Assembly (NCBI GenBank): GCA_963774415.1
Contig: CAVZEU010000001.1
Location: 310,001-374,000, forward strand
Direction of reading: 5' to 3'
DNA: 64,000 nucleotides
Origin: SZUA-36 sp963774415
GTDB lineage: Bacteria; Pseudomonadota; Gammaproteobacteria; Xanthomonadales; SZUA-36
In this document: in pieces, positions 37,450 through 46,695 of the stretch
Layout of the letters: the number at the start of each line of letters is the position of its first letter
Position numbering within the stretch: position 1 is the first letter of the stretch
Made by a program: the position numbers and the translations under genes
Notes under the pieces: generated by a model
Told to the model about the DNA's origin: nothing
Databases searched by the model: none
What the model saw: only the letters and a program-made list of their open reading frames with translations

Positions 37450-39168
37450 TCAGGCGCGTCGGTCCGACAGCCAGCGCCACACGGCGCCGCGGGGCAGGTG
37501 CTTACCGGTGACGTTACCGAGCAGCGAATGTGAATCGTACAGCGTCCACAGCATTTCACGGCGCGCGGAACTGCGGCCGGCGAACAGCAGCCGGTCGTTT
37601 TCGTGCAGTACGGTCGATTGTGCGGGCAGAAATTCACGCCGCGCGCCGCGTTCGAGCACCAGGCAGACACAAGCCAGCGGCTCGCGGGTTTCGCTGCGGC
37701 TGGAGCGGGTGATGTGTTCGATACGGGCCTGGCTGGCCCTGGCCTGCGCCAGGCGCAGGCCCTGCGCCAGCTCGCCTTCCAGCTCGATTTCCCACAGGTT
37801 CGGCGCGTGGTCCTTGAGAACCTTGCGCAGGGCCTTCGCGGTTTGTTCGGCAAAGGACTCGTCGGCGCGGGTCATGTGCTGCAGGAAGGGCTGCACCAGC
37901 GGCGCCGTGACCACCGCGAGAATCCGCCGCGCGACGATCATGCTGCGGCGCGCCACCAGGTGGGCCTGGGAGGCGTTGAAGAGCTCCTCGTGTTGCCGCC
38001 GTTCCTGCCGGCCGATGATGAACAGCTTCGGGTTCAGTTCGTGTGCGGTCAAGATGATCGACAGGTTGTCGATGTCGTCTCCGGTCGCGGCGATGATGCC
38101 GACGGCGTCTTCGACACCGGCTTCGATCAGTGTGCGCGCCTCGGTGCCCCGGCCGAGAACGGCATGCTCGAAGGCGGACAGGCGCTCGGGATGCACGTCG
38201 ACGACGGTAAAGGGCATCTTGCTGATGCTCAATTGTTCCAGCATCGGTTTGCCGAAACGCCCGGCGCCGCAAACGATCCAGTGCCCGGTGGGCGGCTTGA
38301 CGACGTCCCGCAGCAAACTCCCCGGAACGGTAATCAGCCAGTCCTGCACGAGGTACTTGAGCGGGGAATGCAGGGCCAAAAACAACCTTTCGGCGAAAAT
38401 TCGGTACGGGTTGATAATGAAATCAGTGCCGAAAGACGCCAGGTTGTCGCTGACGCGCTGGTTTTCACTGCGCGCCAGTACGGTCAGGCCGGGCCGCAGC
38501 AGCTTGGCGCTGATGGCGATGGTCAGGTTGGCGTGGTCGTCGTTGGTCGTGGCGATGACCCCGCGGCACTTGGGGTGCATCAGGCCGGCCAGTTCCAGTA
38601 CCTGGCGGTTGTCGGCGCTGGCGACCAGCGCCGGGACGTGCGCGTACTTGGCATCGAGCGTGATGTTGTGCACCGCTTCCGGGTCCCGCTCCACGACCAC
38701 GGCCCGCAGCCCGCGCGCCAGCAACCCGGAAACGGTCAGTGAACCGGTGTTGCCGAAGCCGCAGACGATGTAGAACGGTCTCGCCATCCACCTGACCTGG
38801 CGGCTGAAGCGGGTGCGCCGCAGCACCGCCTGGAATTGCTGGTCCAGGAACAGGCCCAAAAGCGTGCCGATGGAGTACAGCCAGGCCACGACGTTCGGCA
38901 GCAACAGGGTAAAAACCAGCAAGCGCTGGGTCTCGGTGAAGGTGTGGGGAATCTCGCCGAGGCCGATGGTGGTCTGCAGCACCGCGATAAAGTAGGCCGC
39001 GTCCAGAAAGCTCAGGTGATAGGGCTGGCCGTTGGCGTCGACGCCCGGCACCATGACCATGGCAAGGATCGACAGGACATAAACGAGAATCAGAATGATC
39101 AGCGGCGAACGCATGCGCCGCATGGTCAACCAGACGACATCGTTCGGCGGTGACTGGCTGGCGGCCAT
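37450..39168 (-). CDS. RCK-domain potassium channel-like protein
   Basis: A 572-residue ion channel-like protein. Residues 22-42 and 85-108 are membrane segments around a pore loop AAYFIAVLQTTIGLGEIPHT (58-75). The expected filter T-x-G-Y-G reads T-I-G-L-G. Two tandem RCK/TrkA-N Rossmann domains follow (FYIVCGFGNTGSLTVSGLLA near 132 and HWIVCGAGRFGKPMLEQLSI near 295), then a TrkA-C-like end (STVLHENDRLLFAGRSSARR). RCK domains gate channels in response to nucleotides or ions. It is co-directional with the small membrane gene 30 bases upstream. The altered filter leaves its ion selectivity open. Confidence 0.85.
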   Translation of the reverse strand: MAASQSPPNDVVWLTMRRMRSPLIILILVYVLSILAMVMVPGVDANGQPYHLSFLDAAYFIAVLQTTIGLGEIPHTFTETQRLLVFTLLLPNVVAWLYSIGTLLGLFLDQQFQAVLRRTRFSRQVRWMARPFYIVCGFGNTGSLTVSGLLARGLRAVVVERDPEAVHNITLDAKYAHVPALVASADNRQVLELAGLMHPKCRGVIATTNDDHANLTIAISAKLLRPGLTVLARSENQRVSDNLASFGTDFIINPYRIFAERLFLALHSPLKYLVQDWLITVPGSLLRDVVKPPTGHWIVCGAGRFGKPMLEQLSISKMPFTVVDVHPERLSAFEHAVLGRGTEARTLIEAGVEDAVGIIAATGDDIDNLSIILTAHELNPKLFIIGRQERRQHEELFNASQAHLVARRSMIVARRILAVVTAPLVQPFLQHMTRADESFAEQTAKALRKVLKDHAPNLWEIELEGELAQGLRLAQARASQARIEHITRSSRSETREPLACVCLVLERGARREFLPAQSTVLHENDRLLFAGRSSARREMLWTLYDSHSLLGNVTGKHLPRGAVWRWLSDRRA

Positions 39169-39198
39169 CTCAAAAATCCCCGCGCGCGGTGTTGCCGG

Positions 39199-39582
39199 TC
39201 AGCGGCGGATGCTAACGGTTTCGGCGACGAGCAGCGTAACGGAGACCAGGTTGGCGAGCAGCGCGCCGCCGGACAACGAAACGATGCGTGTCGTCATGCC
39301 CACCGTGAAACCGGCCTCCGAGACGTTGGCGGCCCAGCCCCAGATCGCGGCGGCCACGATCAATTGCAGGTCCGCGACCAGGCTGGTCGCCAGCAGCACG
39401 GCGCCCATCTGCGAGCGGTCGCCGAATTTCATGATGGTGGCGATCAGGCTGACGGCCAGGGCGCCGGTGAGTTCCATGGCGTCGTGGTGGGCCGGGTTGT
39501 CGATGTCGCCGATGAAGAATCCGAAATTGAGCGTCAGCGCGAGGACGATAAAGAAGGCGAAGATAACTTTTTCAAAATTCAT
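39199..39582 (-). CDS. DUF6394-like small membrane protein
   Basis: A 127-residue protein with three or four membrane segments: MNFEKVIFAFFIVLALTLNF, ALAVSLIATIMKF, GAVLLATSLVADLQLIVAAA and LANLVSVTLLVAETVS. The start NFEKVIFAFFIVLALTLNFG with GDIDNPAHHDAMEL, and the FGDRSQMGAVLLATSLVADL block, fit the uncharacterised DUF6394 family. It sits directly upstream of the RCK channel on the same strand, suggesting a joint complex or accessory subunit (inference). Confidence 0.72.
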   Translation of the reverse strand: MNFEKVIFAFFIVLALTLNFGFFIGDIDNPAHHDAMELTGALAVSLIATIMKFGDRSQMGAVLLATSLVADLQLIVAAAIWGWAANVSEAGFTVGMTTRIVSLSGGALLANLVSVTLLVAETVSIRR

Positions 39583-39597
39583 GGATGCACTCCCTAC

Positions 39598-39641
39598 GGG
39601 GTCAGGTTGAACTAAATCCCGGATTTATTCAACCTGACCCC
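39598..39641. repeat. REP-like palindrome
   Basis: GGGGTCAGGTTGAA (39598-39611) pairs with TTCAACCTGACCCC (39628-39641); TAAATCC/GGATTTA extends the stem with one bulged base. Same family as the palindrome after dnaK. It lies between the convergent-spaced M16 protease end and the DUF6394 start. Confidence 0.78.
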
Positions 39642-39657
39642 ACATACTGCGGCTTCG

Positions 39658-42405
39658 TTATTGGATAATGTTACCTTCCAAATCCATGATTGACACTTCG
39701 CCGAGATTCATGGCTCGAATTTTTGCCTCGATTTTCTTGCGGTCGCCGACCACCAGCCAGGTGAGCTTGTCCGGGTGCAGGACCTCCCTGGCGGCGCTGC
39801 GGACACCCTCCAGGTCGAGATCGTCGTAGCGGGATTTCAGCGTGGTGACGTAATCGTCGGGCCGGCCAAAGCGTTGGTTGCTCATCAGCGCGCCGAGCAC
39901 CGCGCCGGCGGTTTCGAACTCTCCCGGCAGGCTGTCGACGTTGTCGTGCACATCCTTGCTCAGCTCGGCCTGGGTCGCGGGCTTGGAGCTGAGGTAACGA
40001 TCGAACTGACTTTCCAGTTCTTGCATGGATTCCATGGTCTTGTCCGTCTGCACCGGTGCGTACACCAGCCATGGGCGCTGGCCGCGGGCATTGGGCATGG
40101 TCGTGTAGGCGCCATAGGACCAGGACTTGTCTTCGCGCAGGTCCATGTTGATGCGCGAGCTGAATTTTCCGCCGAGGATGTCGTTCATCGTGTCGATCGC
40201 GAGGTTGTTGTCCGCGTCCGTTGACGGCGCCAGCTCGCCCGCCAGGATCAGCGATTGCGGCGAACCGGGCTTGTCGATGATGTAGATATGCGTTTTTTGC
40301 GGCAGGCTCACCTGCGACAGGTTCTTGCGCGGTGGCGGCGGCCCGTCAACGTGCCAATCGCCGAAGCTTTTTTCCAACAGCGGCATGATCTCGGCCAGGC
40401 TGGTGTCGCCGACGACGAACAACGTCGCGTCATCCGGCCGCAGCCAGGTGGCATGAAATTTCTGCAAATCGGTGCGAGTCAGCGACTTGATCGATGCCTG
40501 GGTCCCGGAACCGGTGAAGGCAACGCCGTAGGCGTGATCTTTGCCATAAAGGAGCGGCGGCAGGTTGCGTAAAGCCAGCCCGACGGGTCGACTCTGCTCC
40601 TGCCTGATGCGCGCCAGCCAGCGAGGCTTCAGGCGGTCGATTTCCGCCTGCTTGAAGTCGGGGTTGCGCACCACGTCGGCATACAGTTCCAGTGAAGGCT
40701 GCAACTGCTTCTTCAGCGCGGACAATCGGACGCTGGAGGTATCCAGGTTCGAGTCGGTGGTGATCACCGCACCCAATCTTTCGGCTTCCAGGCTGATGTC
40801 GTGGGCGGTGCGTTTCCGGGTGCCCTCCTGCAACATCGACAAGGTAAAATCCGCGGTGCCCGGCTTGCCAAGGGAATCCGCCGCATGTCCGGCATCGAAT
40901 TGCAGGGCGACGTGGATCACCGGCACGGTATGGCGCTCCGCGAGGACGACCTGGAGGCCGTTTTTCAGTTTCGCGCGTTGCACCTTGGGGAATGTCAGGT
41001 TGGGCATTGCGCCGACCTTGGGCAAACCCTTGCTGCGATCGACCGCCGAAGCATGTGTTTTGTAGTCGCCGAACGGAAGCACGTTCAGTTGGTAATAGCC
41101 CCGCGCGAGCCACTTGGCGGCGGCCGCGTGCACATCCTCCGGGGTGGCGGCGTTCATCCAGCCGATTTGGGTCTCGAAAAAGCCGGGATTGCCGGCATAC
41201 AATTCGCCGCGGGCCAGTGTCGCGGCCTTGCCGCTGAAGCCGCCGATTCTTTCCAGTCCGCGGACCACGGCGGCATTGCCGGAAGCCTTGACCCTTTCCA
41301 ATTCGTCCGCGGTGGGTCCCTTGGCCATGAAGCCGGCCAGCAGCTGGTCGATGACCGTGTTGACCTGGTCCAGCGACGCGTCATCCCTGATCGTCGTGTC
41401 GATGGTGAATATGCTGGTGAGCTCGTGTTGTTCGATACTCGCGCTGACAGCGGTCGCCAGCTGCTTCTGGTAAACCAGGCTCTGGTAGAGTCGCGAATTC
41501 TTACCCGAACCGAGGATCCGGGCGGCGAGGGCGAGTTGGGTATTTTCCTTGCTCGTGCGGCCGGGCACGGTCCAGCTGCGATAGATGCGGGTGTGCGGCA
41601 CCCGGTCGTGCATCACTTCGATGGTATTGCTGGCGTGTTCCGGCACCATCGCTTGCAGGTGATCGACCGGCGGGCCCGAGGGGATATCGCCAAAGTACTT
41701 TTCCGCCAGTGTCCGCGCTTTGCCGGTATCGATATCGCCGGCCAGCACCAGCACGGTGTTGGCGGCGCCGTAATAATGCTTGAACCATTCCTTGACGTCG
41801 TCGAGCGAGGCCGCGTCGAGGTCCGCCATCGAGCCGATGGTGCTGTGGCGGTAGGGGTGCCCGGGCGGGAACAGGCCTTCCAGCTGATGGTATTCCACGG
41901 TGCCGTAAGGCTGGCTGTCGCCCTGGCGCTTTTCGTTTTGTACGACACCGCGTTGTTCGTTCAATATGTCCTGCGTAATGGCGCCCAACAGGTGACCCAT
42001 GCGGTCGGACTCCATCCACAGGGCCATATCCAGCGCCGGCGTCGGCACCGTTTCGAAATAGTTGGTGCGGTCGAACCACGTGGTGCCGTTCATGGACGTG
42101 GCGCCGACCTGCTCAAAGGGATCGAAATATTCGCCTTGGTGGTTTTCCGAGCCGTTGAACATCAGGTGCTCGAAAAGGTGCGCGAATCCGGTCTTGCCGG
42201 CGGGTTCGTTCTTGGAGCCGACGTGATACCAGACGCTGACGGCGACGATCGGCGCCTTGTGGTCTTCGTGGACGATGACCGTCAGCCCGTTGTCCAGCTT
42301 GAATTTGGTGAAGGGAATATCGATCGCGGGCGCTTCGCCGGCGAGCAGGCTGCACGGGGCCAGAACGAACGTTGTCAGCATTGCGCTGAGGAAAAGCGAC
42401 TTCAT
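39658..42405 (-). CDS. M16 family zinc peptidase, two-domain
   Basis: A 915-residue secreted peptidase with an N-terminal signal (MKSLFLSAMLTTFVLAPCSL, cleaved near LLAGEA). FAHLFEHLMFNGSENH carries the inverted zinc motif HxxEH (H76-H80), with the downstream glutamate in LNEQRGVVQNEKRQ. The second half (FPKVQRAKLKNGLQVVLAER, FDAGHAADSLGKPGTADFTL) is the inactive partner domain. This is the pitrilysin-like periplasmic form in one chain, about twice the length of single-domain members. It probably degrades peptides in the periplasm. Confidence 0.92.
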   Translation of the reverse strand: MKSLFLSAMLTTFVLAPCSLLAGEAPAIDIPFTKFKLDNGLTVIVHEDHKAPIVAVSVWYHVGSKNEPAGKTGFAHLFEHLMFNGSENHQGEYFDPFEQVGATSMNGTTWFDRTNYFETVPTPALDMALWMESDRMGHLLGAITQDILNEQRGVVQNEKRQGDSQPYGTVEYHQLEGLFPPGHPYRHSTIGSMADLDAASLDDVKEWFKHYYGAANTVLVLAGDIDTGKARTLAEKYFGDIPSGPPVDHLQAMVPEHASNTIEVMHDRVPHTRIYRSWTVPGRTSKENTQLALAARILGSGKNSRLYQSLVYQKQLATAVSASIEQHELTSIFTIDTTIRDDASLDQVNTVIDQLLAGFMAKGPTADELERVKASGNAAVVRGLERIGGFSGKAATLARGELYAGNPGFFETQIGWMNAATPEDVHAAAAKWLARGYYQLNVLPFGDYKTHASAVDRSKGLPKVGAMPNLTFPKVQRAKLKNGLQVVLAERHTVPVIHVALQFDAGHAADSLGKPGTADFTLSMLQEGTRKRTAHDISLEAERLGAVITTDSNLDTSSVRLSALKKQLQPSLELYADVVRNPDFKQAEIDRLKPRWLARIRQEQSRPVGLALRNLPPLLYGKDHAYGVAFTGSGTQASIKSLTRTDLQKFHATWLRPDDATLFVVGDTSLAEIMPLLEKSFGDWHVDGPPPPRKNLSQVSLPQKTHIYIIDKPGSPQSLILAGELAPSTDADNNLAIDTMNDILGGKFSSRINMDLREDKSWSYGAYTTMPNARGQRPWLVYAPVQTDKTMESMQELESQFDRYLSSKPATQAELSKDVHDNVDSLPGEFETAGAVLGALMSNQRFGRPDDYVTTLKSRYDDLDLEGVRSAAREVLHPDKLTWLVVGDRKKIEAKIRAMNLGEVSIMDLEGNIIQ

Positions 42406-42445
42406 TGAAAACTCCTTGGTTGCGAGTACGGTCTGTCGACAGGCC

Positions 42446-43210
42446 CTAATGTGCAGGAACCGGGGTCACCAGCACCAGCGCCCCGAAAAAGGGGGAGTCG
42501 AAATACTGCAGTTCGCCGGTGTTGACCTGTCGGCTTTGGTTGAAATGATAGATTCGCGCCGCACCGTTGAAGTTCCCCTGTTCGGGGTCCGGGAGCTCTC
42601 CCGCCTGAAGTCTGTATTCGAGGTCGAGGTCCAAATGCAAAAAACGGCTGCGCCTGAGTTGCACGGTGCCATCGAGCTGGTAAAGGTCGTCGTACACCGG
42701 TTCCGGGGCAGCCGCTGCCGCATCGGCGCCGATCGCCGGGACACGGGTTGGTTGCCCGGCCGGCGGCTCGCGGGCCGGGGCGCGTGCGGACACTGCCGCC
42801 GTGCCGGCTTCCCGCGGGTCCGGCGGCTGGCCGGCGGCTTGCGGCGCAGAGCGCAGACGCGAGCCGACGACCTGGGCGTTGTGGATGTGAATGGGTGGAT
42901 AGTACTCGATGCGCTCCTGTTCCCAGGCGGCATAGAGCAACGGCTGGTAGGACTTGCTCGCACGCAGCTGGCGCCAGACCCGGTCCATGGCTTCGCTTTT
43001 TTTGTCGACCACGCTGAAGTCGTCCGGCAGTTCACGGTCTTCCAGGGCGGGAAAGCCAGAAAAACTGCGCGGAATCGCGGTTTCCTCCGCCGTCGCCAGC
43101 TCGGCCAGGTTGCGGAAGACGATGACCTCCACGCGATAAGAGCCGGATTCCGCCATTGCACTGCAACTTAAAAAGATGAACAGCAACACCGGCAATCTTG
43201 GGTATTTCAT
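42446..43210 (-). CDS. csiV: CsiV family periplasmic protein
   Basis: A 254-residue exported protein (signal MKYPRLPVLLFIFLSCSAMA). SYRVEVIVFRNLA at the mature start and the C-terminal RSRFLHLDLDLEYRL and YFDSPFFGALVLVTPV are typical of CsiV, a peptidoglycan-associated protein known from Vibrio and Shewanella-type organisms and usually encoded next to mfd. A proline/alanine-rich insert lies in the middle. Its start overlaps the mfd stop by 4 bases, so the two are translationally coupled. Confidence 0.82.
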   Translation of the reverse strand: MKYPRLPVLLFIFLSCSAMAESGSYRVEVIVFRNLAELATAEETAIPRSFSGFPALEDRELPDDFSVVDKKSEAMDRVWRQLRASKSYQPLLYAAWEQERIEYYPPIHIHNAQVVGSRLRSAPQAAGQPPDPREAGTAAVSARAPAREPPAGQPTRVPAIGADAAAAAPEPVYDDLYQLDGTVQLRRSRFLHLDLDLEYRLQAGELPDPEQGNFNGAARIYHFNQSRQVNTGELQYFDSPFFGALVLVTPVPAH

Positions 43211-46200
43211 GGTTGCAAACGTTCCAGTATTCCGGCGCCGATCCGGATTCGTTCCGCGGCAGAGGGTTCCTCGATCAGGATACGGAGTTTATGCGGCCCC
43301 TGCAATTTGAAATCCGCCTCCTGCTTACGGATCATTTCCAACAGCGCCTGCGGGTCCGCCGAGGTGTTTTCGGCGAACTCGATGTGGCCCCCGGCAACGC
43401 CGAAATCCAGGCGTTTGACGCCCAGCGTCCTGGCCCGCTGACGCAATTCCGCGATTTCGAACAGGTGCTTGGTGGCTTCCGGCAAGAGGCCGAAGCGATC
43501 GATCATTTCGACCTGCAATTCGCGCAGCGCCGCCGTGTCCCGGGCGCTGGCGATGCGCTTGTACAAGGTCAGACGGGTGTGGATATCGGCGATCCAGTCG
43601 TCCGGGATCAGCGCCGATACGTGCAGCTCGATATCGATTTCCTCGTGCAGCTTGCCTTCCAGGTCGACCTCCTCGCCCTTGCGCATGGCGTCGATGGCGC
43701 GTTCCAGCAATTCGCTGTACAGACTGAAGCCGACCGACTGGATTTCGCCGCTCTGTTCCTCGCCGAGCAGTTCCCCGGCGCCGCGGATCTCGAGATCGTG
43801 GGTGGCCAGCGTGAAGCCGGCGCCCAACTCCTCCAGGGCCGCGATGGCGTCCAGGCGCTTTTGCGCGTCAGGTGTCATCGCGCGCCGTTCCGGGACGAGC
43901 AGGTAGGCGTAGGCGCGGTGGTGCGAGCGGCCGACACGGCCGCGCAGCTGATGCAGCTGGGCCAGGCCGAACTTGTCGGCGCGGTTGACGACGATGGTGT
44001 TGGCGGTCGGGATGTCGATACCGTTTTCGATGATGGTCGTGCACACCAGCACGTTGCTGCGTTGCCGGTAAAAGTCCAGCATGACCTTCTCCAGCTCGGC
44101 CTTGGGCATCTGTCCGTGGGCGATGCGGGTCCTGGCATGCGGCACCAGCGCCGTGACCTTGCGGGCGATGGTCTCGATATTGCGCACCTCGTTGTGCAGG
44201 AAAAAGGCTTGTCCGCCGCGTTGGATCTCCCGTTGCAACGCTTCTCGCAAGAGCGCGTCGTCCCACTCCGATACCAGCGTTTTGATCGCCGTGCGGCGGG
44301 CGGGGGGCGTGGCGATGATGGACAGGTCGCGGATGCCCGACATGGCCATGTTGAGCGTTCGCGGTATCGGCGTCGCGGTCAGCGTCAGCAGGTCCACCTC
44401 CGCCCGCAGTTGCTTCAGACGTTCTTTCTGCCTGACGCCGAAGCGTTGCTCCTCGTCTATGATCACCAGACCCAGGCGCTTGAATTTGACGTCGCGCTGC
44501 AGCAATTTGTGCGTGCCGATGACGATGTCCGTGCGGCCCTCGGCAAGGTCGGTCAGGGTGCTGTCCTGCTGCTTGCCGGTGCGGAAGCGCGACAGCAGCT
44601 CGATGCGTACCGGCCAGTCCGCGAAACGGTCACTGAAGGTGGTGTGGTGCTGCTGCGCAAGCAGCGTGGTCGGCACCAGGATAGCCACCTGTTGGTGGGC
44701 CTGGACCGCGATGAAAGAAGCTCTCAGGGCGACCTCGGTTTTGCCGAAGCCGACGTCACCGCACACGACGCGGTCCATTGGCTGGGTCGACAGCATGTCC
44801 TCGACGACCGCGTCGATGGCGCGTTGCTGGTCCGCGGTCTCCTCGAACTGGAAACCGGCGCAGAATTCGGCGTACAGCGCTTCATCGAGCGCAAAGCCGA
44901 AGCCTTCCCGCATCTGCCGGCGAGCGTACAACTCGAGCAACTCGGCAGCCACGTCACGGACCTTTTTCGCCGCCCGGCGTCTGGCCCTGGCCCACTGCTC
45001 GCTGCCGAGCCGGTGCAATGGGGCGTCTTCTCCGGGGCCGCCGGTGTAGCGGCTGATCAGGTGCATCGAGGAGACCGGCACGTAGAGCTTGTCTTCGCCG
45101 GCGTATTCGAGCATCAGGAACTCGGCGGTGAGGCCGTCGATCTCGAGTGAGCTGAGGCCGCGGTAGCGGCCAATGCCGTGATCGGTGTGGACGACGGGGT
45201 CGCCGATCTCGAGTTCGGACAGGTTGCGGATTATGGCTTCGGGGTCGCGCTCGGCCGTCTTGCGCAGCCGCGCGGGCCGGGCGCGCCCGCCGAACAACTG
45301 GCTCTCGGTCAGGACCGCGAGGTCTGCGCCCGCGACGAAGCCGGCCTCGATGGGCATCACCGCGAGGCCGGCGGCGGCGTCGGAAGCCTTGAACCCGGCC
45401 AGTTGTCGAAGCGCTCGGCCTTGATCGAGAAGGCCTGCAGCGTCTGGGCGAGGACTTCACGCCGGCCGGCCGTGTCGGCCGCGAACAGCACGCGGCCCTC
45501 GAACGTGCGCATGAACTGCAACAGCGCCGCGGCCGGTTCATTGCCGCGCTCGTGGATGTGCAGGTCCGGGGCCGGCTGGGTTGCGAAGCGCTTGGCGTCC
45601 CGGTTTTGCCGGCCGGGCGGCAACAGCCGTACCGAGCTGAAACGCCCCAGTTGGTCGAGCACTTCAGTGTCGCTGAAGAAAAGTTCGGACGGGTCCATGA
45701 CCGGCCTTTGGACGTCGTGGCGGCGCTGCTCCCAACGCTCCCGGGTGCTTGTCCAGAAGCCGCCGGCGGCTTCGGCGACGTCGCCGGGGAGGAACAGCAG
45801 CGGTGGGCGGGGCAGGTAATCGAAAAGGCTCTCGGTCTGCTCGAAAAACAGCGGCAGGTACTGTTCCAGGCCCTGTGGGTGGGCGCCGTGGCGCAGGTCC
45901 TGGTACAAGGCGACGTTGCGGGTGTCCACGGCGAAGCGGTAGCGGAAGGCTTTGCGGAAAGCGTCGAAGGCGGCCTTGTCGCAGGGGTATTCCCGGGCCG
46001 GCAGCATGACGAACTCTCGCAGCGTCCGCACCGAGCGCTGGGATTCCACGTCGAACTCGCGCAGGGACTCGATTTCCTCGTCAAACAGGTCGATACGCAC
46101 CGGATGGGGGCTGCCGCTCGGAAACAGGTCAATGACCGCACCGCGCACGGCGAACTGGCCGGCCTGGTAGACGGTATCGGCATGGCTGTATCCGCCTTGC

Positions 46201-46673
46201 TGCAAACGCCGCCGGAAGGCGTCGATCGCCAGGGGCTGGCCGACCTCGAGCCGGATATTGCGCGCCAGCGCGTGGCTGCGCGGCGGCAGGCGCTGCATCA
46301 GGGTGGTCACGGACACCAGCAGCACGCCCCGACGGGCGCTGTTCAGCGCGGACAGGGTCGCCAAGCGCTCGGCAACGATGTCAGGATGCGGTGAAAACGG
46401 GTCGTAAGGCAGGGTTTCGTGGTCCGGGAAATACAGGACCTCGAGTCCGTCCTCCTTGAACAGGCGAATGTCCTGCTCCAGCAATTGCGCCTGGTGGTTG
46501 GAACGCAGCACCGCCAGGACCAGCCCCGGGTGGCGGCTGGCGGCGGCAACCAGCGCCAGCGCGACGCTGCTGCCGCACAGCCCGCTCCAGTGCACGGTGC
46601 CGGCGGCGTGCGCTTCGAATCGCGCCGCCAGCGGGTTTGCCGGATCGTTGCAACCCATCTCGGAAATATTCAA
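43207..46673 (-). CDS. mfd: Transcription-repair coupling factor Mfd, frameshifted
   Basis: About 1155 residues in two frames. The N-terminal part (46673 down to about 45394) has the UvrB-like region (VHWSGLCGSSVALALVAAAS, LYFPDHETLPYDPFSPH). Then AERFDNWPG is followed by a one-base break. The second frame continues FKASDAAAGLAVMPIEAGFV and carries the RNA-polymerase-interacting Tudor domain (IGDPVVHTDHGIGRYRGL), Walker A-type motif VCGDVGFGKTEVALRA, DEEQRFGVRQKE and the other helicase motifs, ending with the TRCF domain. One missing G near 45394 explains the break. Mfd removes stalled RNA polymerase and recruits UvrA. Confidence 0.9.
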
Positions 46674-46695
46674 ATACCGCGTTCCCCGCCCGGAT

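Noticed and set aside
36986..37511. Repetitive open frames in the 160-bp tandem array
   Set aside because: Repeat length is not a multiple of three, frames are on both strands, and products repeat the same low-complexity text.
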